Part shown: in pieces, positions 34,045 through 41,703 of the stretch
How positions within the stretch are numbered: the first letter of the stretch is position 1
Layout of the letters: each line of letters begins with the position of its first letter
Virus record (IMG/VR): IMGVR_UViG_3300037421_000066
Span: 1-53,109 of that record
Reading direction: 5' to 3' (one strand)
Length of the DNA: 53,109 nucleotides
DNA from: a virus
Notes under the pieces: model-generated
The model's database searches: none
Told to the model about the DNA's origin: nothing
Seen by the model: only the letters and a program-made list of their open reading frames with translations
Program-made: the position numbers and the translations under genes

Positions 34045-34241
34045 TGCCTCGGCCCCACGTCCCACAGGTCGCGAAACTCCTCGGTCATCCGCGTCACAGA
34101 CAGCGGCGGGTACGGCACCGACGATAGCTGCAGGGTGTCAACGATGAGGCAGACTAGCCACGCTACGAAACGCACGGCGAGCCAAAGCGCGAGCATTGTC
34201 CCGGCGTAGGCTTCGAGCGTCTGCAGGAGAAGCTCAGGCAT
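34041..34241 (-). CDS. Single-pass membrane microprotein
   Basis: A 66-residue protein with one hydrophobic helix (TMLALWLAVRFVAWLVCLIV, about residues 15-36) and a soluble C-terminal tail. It overlaps both neighbours by a few bases. Function unknown. Confidence 0.5.
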   Translation of the reverse strand: MPELLLQTLEAYAGTMLALWLAVRFVAWLVCLIVDTLQLSSVPYPPLSVTRMTEEFRDLWDVGPRH

Positions 34242-34353
34242 CGCGGTCCTTTCTTGTTGCTGCCCAATAGATACGCCACGGTGCCGACACGAAAAGAGTG
34301 ACTATACAGGTCCCAACTAGCCAAAACCCGACGCGATAAAACAAGTCAGTCAT
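34234..34353 (-). CDS. Single-pass membrane microprotein
   Basis: A 39-residue protein with one hydrophobic stretch (FYRVGFWLVGTCIVTLFVSA) and a basic tail (RKDRDA). Its TGA overlaps the next ATG region. It is supported by spacing and by the membrane-segment pattern only. Confidence 0.4.
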   Translation of the reverse strand: MTDLFYRVGFWLVGTCIVTLFVSAPWRIYWAATRKDRDA

Positions 34354-34363
34354 GCGCAAGCGC

Positions 34364-34504
34364 CTATCGGGACAGTTCGCGCTTCAAACCGTCATTCGCG
34401 GCGGTAAGACGCTTTATAAACTGCTCGACACTTTCTTCTTGCGGAGTACGACACTTGGGGCAGAATGTCACCCCGCGCCCGTGCTTGCAAAACTCCTCGG
34501 GCAC
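34364..34504 (-). CDS. Small zinc-binding, coiled-coil protein
   Basis: A 46-residue protein from a GTG sharing one base with the previous stop (TAGTG). CKHGRGVTFCPKC gives a Cys/His cluster; a charged helix follows (ESVEQFIKRLTAANDGLKRE). Function unknown. Confidence 0.45.
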   Translation of the reverse strand: MPEEFCKHGRGVTFCPKCRTPQEESVEQFIKRLTAANDGLKRELSR

Positions 34505-34656
34505 TATGGACGTTCTTTCTGAATATATCCGATAGGAACGACTGCAAGCGCAGCACTTGCTACATCTGGAACAGCTAAGATGGCGCTGATAACCTTCGCG
34601 GTTACATCACCTTGCGGGTCATCGGGTACGGTATATACTACTTCAAATAGCGGCAT
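34504..34656 (-). CDS. Hypothetical microprotein
   Basis: A 50-residue protein with AAGGAGAAC eight bases before its ATG, a strong Shine-Dalgarno sequence. Beta-alpha pattern (LFEVVYTVPDDPQGDVTAKV) with an Ala/Val-rich C-terminal part. No family recognised. Confidence 0.5.
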   Translation of the reverse strand: MPLFEVVYTVPDDPQGDVTAKVISAILAVPDVASAALAVVPIGYIQKERP

Positions 34657-34671
34657 TTTTGTTCTCCTTTA

Positions 34672-34782
34672 TCAGTTATCGTATGTGTCTTGTCTCTTAA
34701 TCATAGCTCGGATACCGAGCGCAATGACGCTCGCACCTAGAACAAACGCGACAAGCAACGCGATGAGGTCGAAGCTAGTCAT
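34672..34782 (-). CDS. Single-pass membrane microprotein
   Basis: A 36-residue protein with a helix LIALLVAFVLGASVIALGIR and a short charged tail. Its ATG overlaps the upstream TGA (ATGA). Function unknown. Confidence 0.45.
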   Translation of the reverse strand: MTSFDLIALLVAFVLGASVIALGIRAMIKRQDTYDN

Positions 34783-34970
34783 CGCTGCGCTCCCGGAAGC
34801 TCGCCCATTTCGGGCTGCGGGCCTATCGCGTCAAGCAGTTCGCGCTCGAAGCCGAGGCCGACGCGAGGTACGCCGTCAATGCACGAACGGCACTTGAAGA
34901 TGCCTGCGACACCTTTGGGATTCGTTCGGAACAGCGCCTTGTCGGTGCGCCCGCAACCGTCACACTTCAC
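34779..34970 (-). CDS. Small zinc-ribbon protein
   Basis: A 63-residue protein. The GTG at 34970 overlaps the upstream TGA and follows GGGGGAG, so it is preferred to an upstream in-frame ATG lying inside the neighbour. CDGCGRTDKALF and FKCRSCIDG form a two-pair zinc ribbon. Function unknown. Confidence 0.55.
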   Translation of the reverse strand: MKCDGCGRTDKALFRTNPKGVAGIFKCRSCIDGVPRVGLGFERELLDAIGPQPEMGELPGAQR

Positions 34971-35362
34971 TTTTTCTCCCCCTCTCGCACCGAGAGCGCG
35001 GCTTGTTTCCGTTGCCAATAATGAACGGCGTCTATCGCAAGGAGAGCCAGCGCGTTGCAGTTGCCTCCGTCGCCGCAGGCTATAGAATGTCGGTGACAGT
35101 CACCGTGCCTCCAACTATCGCTGAGAACGTACTGCACCCAACAATCCATAGACTCATGCCAGGGGACGAGGTGTTCTTTCAGGGTCATCCATCGCGTATA
35201 GGCTTCGTCAAAGTTTACCCCATAGGTCAACTGCATCGCGGCGTTAGCATCGAGTAACTCAACGGCGGGGTCGTGCGCGGCATCGCCGCTATCCAAGCCC
35301 TCGCGCAACTCATCCAACTGCGCGGCAAGCTCGCTCGGGGTGGCGCTTGGCTGAGAGGTCAT
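34967..35362 (-). CDS. Hypothetical protein with AALSVREGE tail
   Basis: A 131-residue acidic protein (FDEAYTRWMTLKEHLVPWHE). Its end, AALSVREGEKK, is nearly the same as the end of the product at 35858 (AALSVRQGE). The DNA there shares 27 of 29 bases, a sign of module exchange. Function unknown. Confidence 0.55.
   Translation of the reverse strand: MTSQPSATPSELAAQLDELREGLDSGDAAHDPAVELLDANAAMQLTYGVNFDEAYTRWMTLKEHLVPWHESMDCWVQYVLSDSWRHGDCHRHSIACGDGGNCNALALLAIDAVHYWQRKQAALSVREGEKK
34976..35004. repeat. 29-bp direct repeat, copy 1
   Basis: Matches 35861-35889 at 27 of 29 positions. Both copies lie at the 3' ends of leftward genes and encode the AALSVR(E/Q)GE tail. Confidence 0.75.
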
Positions 35363-35553
35363 GCCCCACCAAACACTTCCGGCGATTGAACCGACAACCC
35401 AGCAACGCTATTGAGCAGCGCGATAACGAACGACTCCCGGTCGGGTGGAAATACACCACCCTGATTTTCCTTCGCCCATGCTTGATAGGCGCGCTCTGCG
35501 GTTTCGCTCCACAGGAGCGTTAGGACAACTTTCTCCGGCGTTAGGTCACTCAT
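35359..35553 (-). CDS. Hypothetical protein
   Basis: A 64-residue protein with a helix (EKVVLTLLWSETAERAYQAW) and a second helical half (ESFVIALLNSVAGL). GGAG in the stop region of the upstream gene serves as ribosome-binding site. Function unknown. Confidence 0.5.
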   Translation of the reverse strand: MSDLTPEKVVLTLLWSETAERAYQAWAKENQGGVFPPDRESFVIALLNSVAGLSVQSPEVFGGA

Positions 35554-35561
35554 ATTTTACT

Positions 35562-35858
35562 TCACTCCTCGCTGGTCGCCCATTCGCCGCCACGAAAATA
35601 GCCATGCCAATCGCAGTCTCCGTCCTCGTGTGGTTGGTGGATTTTTATGCTTGGGGAAAGCGTTGGCTTGTCGCGGTTACCGTCCCAATGCCAAGCATTT
35701 GGACCCGCAACAGGAATCGTGTGCAACCGTCCGCAGCCAGGGCATCCGAACAGTAGCTTTATTGTTCCGCCTGGGTACGAATCGGAAAACCAAAAGTCGC
35801 CGCGTCGTCGTCCGTTGAGTTTCCATTGTGCCGAATCTGCAACGTGTCGTCCGGTCAT
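35562..35858 (-). CDS. DUF6527-like protein
   Basis: A 98-residue protein starting at the ATG that overlaps the upstream TAA (TAATG). It has CPGCGRLHTIPV, NAWHWDGNRDKPTLSPSI and CDWHGYFRGGEW, the set of motifs I associate with DUF6527, a Cys/His phage protein family of unknown function. The pattern suggests a zinc site. The longer in-frame start upstream is rejected. Confidence 0.6.
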   Translation of the reverse strand: MTGRHVADSAQWKLNGRRRGDFWFSDSYPGGTIKLLFGCPGCGRLHTIPVAGPNAWHWDGNRDKPTLSPSIKIHQPHEDGDCDWHGYFRGGEWATSEE

Positions 35859-36205
35859 TACTCCCCCTGTCGAACCGAGAGCGCGGCTTTCCATCCGGCC
35901 CTAAAACTTGAAGCGGCGCTCGGCGCTGGCATCCCGTCGTCAATCCAGCTTGCGACCCACTCTCTGCAAGCCGTGCGTTCTTCCGCCTCCGTAACAGCAG
36001 CGGGCGCTGCCTGGTCGCGTTGCAGGGCTCCAGCCAAGTATGCGCCGACCATTTCTTCGGCCCATCGTTCGTAATAATCAGAAAAGACGGAGCCACCCAT
36101 CGTATGTTTGAAACGCGGAGATAATGCGCGACGACGACCTTCAACGTATTCTGCCGCCAGCTGCTTCACAAGCTCGCGTACCGAGGCGCGAGTATCATCC
36201 GGCAT
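35858..36205 (-). CDS. Hypothetical protein with AALSVRQGE tail
   Basis: A 115-residue protein from the ATG at 36205, eight bases after GAGGAG. It holds QRDQAAPA, also found in the upstream neighbour, and ends GWKAALSVRQGE. The early small genes here seem to be built from shared pieces. Function unknown. Confidence 0.55.
   Translation of the reverse strand: MPDDTRASVRELVKQLAAEYVEGRRRALSPRFKHTMGGSVFSDYYERWAEEMVGAYLAGALQRDQAAPAAVTEAEERTACREWVASWIDDGMPAPSAASSFRAGWKAALSVRQGE
35861..35889. repeat. 29-bp direct repeat, copy 2
   Basis: Matches 34976-35004 at 27 of 29 positions; both encode the C-terminal tail of neighbouring leftward genes. Confidence 0.75.
36003..36023. repeat. 21-bp exact repeat, copy 1
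   Basis: Identical to 36811-36831. Both encode the QRDQAAP segment in the proteins at 35858 and 36195. Confidence 0.75.
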
Positions 36206-37073
36206 TTTTGCTCTCCTCATAGCAGGCGTCTAGGGCGGTTTCTATCTTGACGGCGAGGTCGTAGGCGAATGTCGGGCCCTCGCCGCGTTGCGTAACACGG
36301 TCGCATAGCTTCCAAGCTGCCGCGACCCTTTTGTTTTGCAGTTCAAGCGCGGACACAACTTTATCGCGCGAGTATTCCGCGTTGCGGCAGGCTTGGCAGG
36401 TGCCGCAAGGCTCGCCTTCGCCCATAATGTACGCTTTGCAGGGCTCCGGGGCTTGGCTATGATCCGCCAGGGATTCTAGGGTGTCGGCGGAGGCGGTGAG
36501 CACGGCGTAGTCGGTTTTTTCGTACTCAGGCTCGCGGTTGTCAACGACGGCCTGTTCACTCTCGGTTAGTGTTTGCCCCCATCCCGAGAAGATGAAGTCG
36601 GGCCACTTGCCCGTCAACTCGCGGAACGCTTGCGAAATAGCGGCGCGCATTGGGCCGTCTGCACCGCGTCTTGGGCTCATCGCATCATTCAAAATGTCGC
36701 GGGTAGTTTGCCCGACTTTGCAGTACCAAATGTCGCGCTTAAAGTCAGCAGGCGGCTTTTCGCGCATCGAACGCAACCGATTCACTAGTTCCCGTACGGC
36801 TTCGCTGCTTGGCGCTGCCTGGTCGCGTTGCCTCGCCCGCCATTCTGAGCCTGCGTACCACATATCGCGCATCGCGTCTGCGAATATCACGACGCCCGTT
36901 CGATAGGCTTCGGCCACGCTTCGCATCGCGCAATCCATCGCCTCCGCTTCCGAGGCGGGCTTCGCCTGGTCAGTCGGTGGGTATGCCATCGTTGCTAGCT
37001 CCTTCGCGGTCAGCGATGTTTCGTCCATCCGGTCGGGCGTCTCGATGATGCGGTCGGATAGGTTGCGGGTCAT
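36195..37073 (-). CDS. Hypothetical protein
   Basis: A 292-residue protein beginning in the upstream stop (ATGA). It has a central helical part (RELVNRLRSMREKPPADFKR) and a cysteine cluster CKAYIMGEGEPCGTCQACRN at about 225-245 that may bind zinc. RQRDQAAPSS links two regions, as in its neighbour. Function not recognised. Confidence 0.5.
   Translation of the reverse strand: MTRNLSDRIIETPDRMDETSLTAKELATMAYPPTDQAKPASEAEAMDCAMRSVAEAYRTGVVIFADAMRDMWYAGSEWRARQRDQAAPSSEAVRELVNRLRSMREKPPADFKRDIWYCKVGQTTRDILNDAMSPRRGADGPMRAAISQAFRELTGKWPDFIFSGWGQTLTESEQAVVDNREPEYEKTDYAVLTASADTLESLADHSQAPEPCKAYIMGEGEPCGTCQACRNAEYSRDKVVSALELQNKRVAAAWKLCDRVTQRGEGPTFAYDLAVKIETALDACYEESKNAG
36811..36831. repeat. 21-bp exact repeat, copy 2
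   Basis: Identical to 36003-36023, in the neighbouring gene; encodes the same QRDQAAP stretch. Confidence 0.75.
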
Positions 37074-37453
37074 GGTCGCGGGCTCGCGTCAGGCCAGCGC
37101 GGCACGGGCACCCACCCGTGCGGCGTCCAGCGCCACTCACCCCGCGCGCAGATGATGTACGCGCTGCCGTCGTCGCTGCGGAACGCGAGGCGCGCGTGTC
37201 CGGCGTTGTGTTCGTGGCAGAAGCGTTGCAACGCATCGGGCGGGCGGCAGGCGATCGGGCCGAAGGCATCGAGCGTGCATGACGGCTTGGGCGTTGGTAA
37301 AGATGCCGCACTTGCACCACCCTCGGTGCGGCGCGAGTCAGTAACCCCGTGGCCTGGGGCACGGTAGAGCGCAGGTTGTTCCACGGGCCGTGGTACACTT
37401 TGCGAGGGCGTCGGCGCGGTCGCGGCGAGGAGCAGGGCAGCGAGGAGAATCAT
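37070..37453 (-). CDS. Small secreted protein
   Basis: A 127-residue protein from the ATG overlapping the upstream TGA. A signal peptide (MILLAALLLAATAPTPSQS) is followed by a Pro/Ser linker. The C-terminal domain has cysteines and tryptophans (CTLDAFGPIACRPPDALQRF; YIICARGEWRWTPHGWVPVP). It likely acts outside the cytoplasm. Function unknown. Confidence 0.5.
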   Translation of the reverse strand: MILLAALLLAATAPTPSQSVPRPVEQPALYRAPGHGVTDSRRTEGGASAASLPTPKPSCTLDAFGPIACRPPDALQRFCHEHNAGHARLAFRSDDGSAYIICARGEWRWTPHGWVPVPRWPDASPRP

Positions 37454-38523
37454 CGTTGCAAAGCCTTGGCCTTCCAAGCGTCGCGCAGGTCCGGGCTAAG
37501 TTCGTAGTCGCGTGTGAGAAAAGGCTTCTGACCTCGGCAGCGGCGGTGCGCTCGAACCACAGAGATTCGCCCGGTCGCCTGTGTGCGAAGGTGTGAGCGC
37601 ACGTCATGCTCCCGACGCTCACGGATATTCTTCTTCTCGCCGATTTCTTTGCCAATCGTATTAGGCTTGCCTCGAATGACGATGCGGTAGTGTTCTTGCT
37701 CTTTGTATTTCTGAGCGCGACGTTGTTGGCGCGTTTCCGGGCGGTTTGGGTCGGGGATAGCAACCGCGTGAACGTCGCGATGATTGGCAAAGGCGCAAAA
37801 GGCGCGTACTAAAGCCGGACCTGATAGCGAAGGGCCGGGAAGATCGCCACCAGAGCCAAACATTTTGTTCTTCTCGTAGGCTTCTTCGTCGAACGAACCG
37901 TCGAATGGGTCTAGCCTCATCGGAGGGCTACAGTATTGAACGACGTACTCACCTTTCACGCGGTTTGCAATACGCTCGTAAAACTTTAGTTCATCTTTCT
38001 CATAATTAGGGTCATAGAAAAGCGTCACAAGGGCGTGTTCTCTTATATGCCATGCGGCACTATCTCTTGCGTCTACAATCCAAGCTTCTGGCGCGAATGT
38101 TTTAAGCTGAGTGGCTCTGTCGTCCGCGTTGATTTCTGCCGGGAGTATGTATTCGGGCCGCTCGTCAAGGACGATCTTAAATATCGGGAACGGGGCCACG
38201 AAGATCGGGACCTCGTTTACCGGATAAGCAATAAGCAGAGTGCGCGCGATATGTACGTTGGCAATGTGAAAGACCTTAGCTTCAGAGTTAAGAGCCTTCC
38301 AGCGCGCTATGTCGTCGTCTTGTCCACACTCCTTTTTGAAGCAGTCGATGATCTTATCTACGGCGCCTTCTGCCTTACGGTCTATCTTGCGGATTTCAGC
38401 TTGAAGCTCCCGTCGCATACGTTTAGCTTCGTTCTTGGATTTCGGGATGGGGTGCCCCGAGGGCAGCTTTCCGTCCGGGTAAAGCTCGCGGGCCATGTGC
38501 TCAAACGCGTTAGTGGCGCTCAT
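37450..38523 (-). CDS. Hypothetical protein, possibly AcrVA2-like
   Basis: A 357-residue protein from the ATG that overlaps the upstream stop. Residues about 75-245 look like a folded domain (KVFHIANVHIARTLLIAYPV; GEYVVQYCSPPMRLDPFDGS). The C-terminal part has HYRIVIRGKPN, REHDVRSHLRTQATGRISVV and RAHRRCRGQKPF. This basic H-V-R-S-H ... R-x-H-x-R-G layout is one I associate with phage proteins annotated as AcrVA2-like. AcrVA2 lowers Cas12a production. The link is by memory of pattern and uncertain; an RNA-binding role is the safer reading. Confidence 0.4.
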   Translation of the reverse strand: MSATNAFEHMARELYPDGKLPSGHPIPKSKNEAKRMRRELQAEIRKIDRKAEGAVDKIIDCFKKECGQDDDIARWKALNSEAKVFHIANVHIARTLLIAYPVNEVPIFVAPFPIFKIVLDERPEYILPAEINADDRATQLKTFAPEAWIVDARDSAAWHIREHALVTLFYDPNYEKDELKFYERIANRVKGEYVVQYCSPPMRLDPFDGSFDEEAYEKNKMFGSGGDLPGPSLSGPALVRAFCAFANHRDVHAVAIPDPNRPETRQQRRAQKYKEQEHYRIVIRGKPNTIGKEIGEKKNIRERREHDVRSHLRTQATGRISVVRAHRRCRGQKPFLTRDYELSPDLRDAWKAKALQR

Positions 38524-38642
38524 CGCTCCCCTCCGCCGCCGAACAGCCGTGCGGGCCACGCAGCGTTCGGGAACGCGGCGCAGGCGAGAATCATCGCCAA
38601 GCCTACGAGGTCGGCCAGCGCGGTGACGAGGCGGTTAGTCAT
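38520..38642 (-). CDS. Single-pass membrane microprotein
   Basis: A 40-residue protein from the ATG that overlaps the end of the phosphoesterase gene. One hydrophobic helix (LADLVGLAMILACAAFPNAA) with a Gly/Arg end. It is co-translated with a secreted lipoprotein gene, perhaps acting with it at the membrane; this is a guess. Confidence 0.45.
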   Translation of the reverse strand: MTNRLVTALADLVGLAMILACAAFPNAAWPARLFGGGGER

Positions 38643-39975
38643 CGTCGGGCGCTCCGCTGCCCATCGGTTGCCGCAAGAAGTAGCGCGCGTCGTGCGCGGC
38701 CCGAATCCGCTTGAACGGCCGCGCCTTAGACCCGCTAAAACAGTCAGCGAGGTCGTCTGCTGCCGCGTCGCTCGTTCCCATTGAAGGCAGGCCAAACTCC
38801 TCCTCGATAAACTTCAGGATCGAACCAAACTCGTGAGGGACGTGGGAAACGTAACCGCTTTTAGCATACGGTGAGATAACAAGCAACGGCACACGGAAGC
38901 CGAGTTCATAGGAATTGCGGACTGTCGGCGTAACTGGATCGAAGAACCCACCCCAGTCATCGGGAAATTCGAAGATCGCCGTCGAGTTCCAATACTGCGA
39001 CCCGCCGATGGCGTTAACGATGCTGGCCACCCAAGCCGGTCCGGAGCCGTCGGTCTTGAGCGCGTGGTCCGACGCGGCGGCGGTCGGCGTCACGAACGAC
39101 ACGCTCGCGAGGTTCCCGGCGGCAATATCGGTGAGCACCTGTGACGGCGGATAGACGACGTTCGTCGCGTACTCGGGCTTCTGCCAAATCTGCTTGATGG
39201 CATCGACCGCGTTCCAAGCCGAGCTGCCGCTGTGCCATTGGTAGTAGCGCCAGCTTATGCCCGCCGTGTCGAGCTCGTCGAAGATCGACGTGCGGTCGAA
39301 GCACGGGAACGGGCCGTCGTGCTGCTTGCCAGCCGAGTCGATGACCTTCACCCGCGCGTCGGCCAGCGAGTCGCAGCCGCCCTGGCTGCCGATGTGCTGT
39401 GGGTCAGACGGGTTGTCGTCGGCCAGCAGGCTCGAGCCGTTGGCGATCGACGACGTGCCGCTGATGAGGTACTGATGCGCCGGGAAGCTCGGGCCTTCGT
39501 TGCTCTGGAACATCTCATCGCCCAGGACGTACTGCGTCGCCATGTCCCAATACGGCTGCACCTCAGACTGCGGGACGTAGGCGAACGCGGCGGTACCTTT
39601 GGGCGGGCAGTTGCGGGCGCAGTTCACGCCGTCGAGGTCCCACCCGTTCATCGCTCCGCCGGCGTACTCGCGCTTGAAGCTCTCGTGCAGGTGCCCGAGG
39701 TCGTAGTGCGCCGTGAGCGACTGCGGGACAAGCGTGACCGTCTGGCCGTAGGAGTTCTGCCCGCTCGTGGCCGTCGTCGCGCCGGGGAAGTTCATAAACA
39801 GGTTGTTGAGACTGCGGTTCTCCTGCACGATGATCACGACGTGGGTGATTGGCGGGAGCGGGCCGTGCGGGCGAGTCGTCGGATGCGGAACGCCAGGCAG
39901 CGAGGCAGAGGATCCGCCTCCGCTCGAGCAGGCGGCGAGAGCCAGGAGCGCCGCGATAGGCAGCGAGCGAGTCAT
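38635..39975 (-). CDS. Secreted lipoprotein phosphoesterase (phospholipase C/acid phosphatase family)
   Basis: A 446-residue protein with a lipoprotein signal (LLALAAC, Cys16). The mature part carries the motifs of PF04185: HVVIIVQENRSLNNLFMNFP at 45-64, PYWDMATQYVLGDEMF and NEGPSFPAHQYLISG with the likely nucleophilic Ser. WDWGG-type FPDDWGGFFDPV and GFRVPLLVISPYAKSGYVSH complete it. Known members hydrolyse phosphate esters of lipids or other substrates outside the cytoplasm. The usual D-H of WGGfyDHv is FDPV here. It follows an RHH gene under its own promoter, as morons do. Confidence 0.85.
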   Translation of the reverse strand: MTRSLPIAALLALAACSSGGGSSASLPGVPHPTTRPHGPLPPITHVVIIVQENRSLNNLFMNFPGATTATSGQNSYGQTVTLVPQSLTAHYDLGHLHESFKREYAGGAMNGWDLDGVNCARNCPPKGTAAFAYVPQSEVQPYWDMATQYVLGDEMFQSNEGPSFPAHQYLISGTSSIANGSSLLADDNPSDPQHIGSQGGCDSLADARVKVIDSAGKQHDGPFPCFDRTSIFDELDTAGISWRYYQWHSGSSAWNAVDAIKQIWQKPEYATNVVYPPSQVLTDIAAGNLASVSFVTPTAAASDHALKTDGSGPAWVASIVNAIGGSQYWNSTAIFEFPDDWGGFFDPVTPTVRNSYELGFRVPLLVISPYAKSGYVSHVPHEFGSILKFIEEEFGLPSMGTSDAAADDLADCFSGSKARPFKRIRAAHDARYFLRQPMGSGAPDDD

Positions 39976-40121
39976 AGCTTTGCCTCGGGGCGGACCATCG
40001 CGATCACCGCCATCCGAACGACCGACGCGACCGAGAGTTGCCTGTGCTTGGCGAAACGCTCAACCTCTGCGTAAAACTTCTTGGTGACGACGGCCTTCAA
40101 AAGCGTCCTCGGGTCTTGCAT
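39972..40121 (-). CDS. Ribbon-helix-helix-like regulator of the phosphoesterase
   Basis: A 49-residue protein from the ATG at 40121. LLKAVVTKKFYAEVERFAKH then SVASVVRMAVIAMVRPE fits a strand plus two helices of RHH proteins. The gene starts six bases after a -10 box, and an inverted repeat covers that box. It is therefore a likely autorepressor controlling itself and the phosphoesterase. The fold is a prediction from a short sequence. Confidence 0.55.
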   Translation of the reverse strand: MQDPRTLLKAVVTKKFYAEVERFAKHRQLSVASVVRMAVIAMVRPEAKL

Positions 40122-40123
40122 GG

Positions 40124-40136
40124 GCCCATTATGGGC
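40124..40136. promoter_or_regulatory. Operator-like inverted repeat over the -10 box
   Basis: GCCCAT-A-ATGGGC on the minus strand is a perfect 6-bp inverted repeat with one central base. It covers the -10 box CATAAT of the phosphoesterase cassette promoter. A repressor bound here would block transcription. Confidence 0.6.
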
Positions 40137-40157
40137 TTGTGCAGGGTCCGCCGTCAA
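40128..40157 (-). promoter_or_regulatory. Sigma70-type promoter of the phosphoesterase cassette
   Basis: On the minus strand TTGACG (40157-40152) and CATAAT (40133-40128) are 18 bases apart. The ATG at 40121 starts six bases after the -10, where transcription normally begins, so the mRNA could be leaderless. Confidence 0.7.
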
Positions 40158-40159
40158 GG

Positions 40160-40579
40160 TCAGAGCCCGACTTCGGTGGCGTGGCTGAGGAGTTCGTCGG
40201 AATCATCGCCGCCTTTGCGGCGCCGCGCGCTCTCCCGCTCGCGCACAGCTTTCGCTCGCCGGTGCTCCTGCTCGCGCATCGAGGCGGCCAGGGCGTCGCG
40301 GTCTCGCTCGATCGCGGCGTCAAAGGCCCGCTCGGCGTCCTCGTAGCGCAAGCCGCGCTCCTCGGCCTCTTGGAGCCAGCGCCAGCGGCGAAGCAGCGCG
40401 TACCCGAGCGGAGTCGCAAAATCCCCGGTGCTTTGCCCCCTAGAATCGGCCAGGATGGCCGCAACGCCCGCCTGGCGGCAATCTTCCAGGAAGCGGCGCC
40501 AATCGGCGTAGGAGCGCCCTGGAGGCTTGATTCTGGCAAGTTCGACCATCGGCCCAAAAAGGTCGTGGAGTCTGTTCAT
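40160..40579 (-). CDS. Hypothetical protein
   Basis: A 139-residue protein with a folded, aromatic N-terminal half (PPGRSYADWRRFLEDCRQAG) and a long, charged, Arg-rich helix (AFDAAIERDRDALAASMREQ). It overlaps the methyltransferase stop. The helical tail may bind nucleic acid. Function unknown. Confidence 0.5.
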   Translation of the reverse strand: MNRLHDLFGPMVELARIKPPGRSYADWRRFLEDCRQAGVAAILADSRGQSTGDFATPLGYALLRRWRWLQEAEERGLRYEDAERAFDAAIERDRDALAASMREQEHRRAKAVRERESARRRKGGDDSDELLSHATEVGL

Positions 40580-41703
40580 GCTTCTGCTCCGAATAGGCTG
40601 CGTTGCTGGAGCCTCGCCTCAATGAGCGGGCGGTAGCCTTCGTTCAGCTCATAGCCGACCCACGCGCGACCGAGCGACTCCGCGACTTCGAGGGTCGTTC
40701 CGCTGCCAGCGAACGGATCGAGAACGAGGTCGCCTGGCTTGGAGCCTGCGCGGATGCAAAGCGACGGAATCTCGGGCGGGAATGTGGCGAAGTGGGCGTC
40801 GGGATACGGCTCGACGCCAATCGTCCACACGTCACGCTTGTTCCGCTGGTAACCTTCCCACGGAATTGAACCCGCTACGCCATCTTTTGGGCAGCCTCGT
40901 TCGGTCGCCGCTTTCCGCTTTTTATTTCCAGATCGCGACGGAACGTGAGAGACGTTTTGGTATGAGTTTTTTCCGGCCGCTAGGTGCGCTGGTGTTCCAA
41001 TCTTTTCGCAGGGCTCGGCAATCGCGGTGGCATCCCAGAAGTAGTCTTTCGACTTAGAAAACATGAAAATGTATTCGTGGGATTTAGTGCAGCGGTCGGA
41101 CACACTTTCCGGCATAGGGTTTGGCTTCGCCCAAATAATATCCTGACGAAGGCGCCAGCCTTGGTCACGGAGCGCGAAGGCGACCGACCACGGTATACCA
41201 ACTAAGTCTTTCTCTTTTAGATTCGTTCCAGCTAACCTATTCGGGCGTTTCGTTTCCGAGTCCGGCGAACCGTTACCCATAATCGAGCGACGAGCGCAAG
41301 CCCAAGCAGAAGCGTAGGAATCTCCAAGGTTGAGCCAAAGCGTTCCGTCCTCTCGGAGAACGCGGCGCACTTCATCGAATACCGAGACTAGCCGGTCAAC
41401 GTATGCCTCTGGCGTGGGCTCTAAGCCTATCTGCTCGTCAACGCGAACCGCGCCGCATCGCGGGCATGATTCCGGGAAGCCTTCGCGCTGGTGCCCGGTC
41501 GTCGCTTTGCCGCCACCAAGGGTTGAGGATTCTATCTTAGGGTCGAGGCGAACAGCGTGTCCGCACTCCGGGTCGCCGCCATCCCAAGAGCCTGTTCCGT
41601 AATCGCGAAGCCCCCAATATGGCGGCGAGGTCACGCAGGTCTGCACGGTGCCATCCGCGATCTCGGGCATCGTTTCGCACGACCGATAGAAAACGCGGTT
41701 CAT
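40576..41703 (-). CDS. DNA methyltransferase (N4-cytosine or N6-adenine)
   Basis: A 375-residue protein with the beta-class order of amino-methyltransferases. The catalytic motif is TSPPYWGLRDY at 25-35, and the SAM-binding DPFAGSGTTLEVAESLGRAW lies near residue 335. SPPY (rather than DPPY) is more often found in N4-cytosine enzymes. No cognate endonuclease is nearby, so it is probably a solitary methylase that protects phage DNA or changes its regulation. C-terminal YRPLIEARLQQ completes the fold. Confidence 0.88.
   Translation of the reverse strand: MNRVFYRSCETMPEIADGTVQTCVTSPPYWGLRDYGTGSWDGGDPECGHAVRLDPKIESSTLGGGKATTGHQREGFPESCPRCGAVRVDEQIGLEPTPEAYVDRLVSVFDEVRRVLREDGTLWLNLGDSYASAWACARRSIMGNGSPDSETKRPNRLAGTNLKEKDLVGIPWSVAFALRDQGWRLRQDIIWAKPNPMPESVSDRCTKSHEYIFMFSKSKDYFWDATAIAEPCEKIGTPAHLAAGKNSYQNVSHVPSRSGNKKRKAATERGCPKDGVAGSIPWEGYQRNKRDVWTIGVEPYPDAHFATFPPEIPSLCIRAGSKPGDLVLDPFAGSGTTLEVAESLGRAWVGYELNEGYRPLIEARLQQRSLFGAEA

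Noticed and set aside
38035-38784. 249-residue + strand open frame
   Set aside because: Runs across three leftward genes on the opposite strand and resembles nothing.
39232-40074. 280-residue + strand open frame
   Set aside because: Lies entirely opposite the phosphoesterase gene; long antisense frames are common at this GC content.
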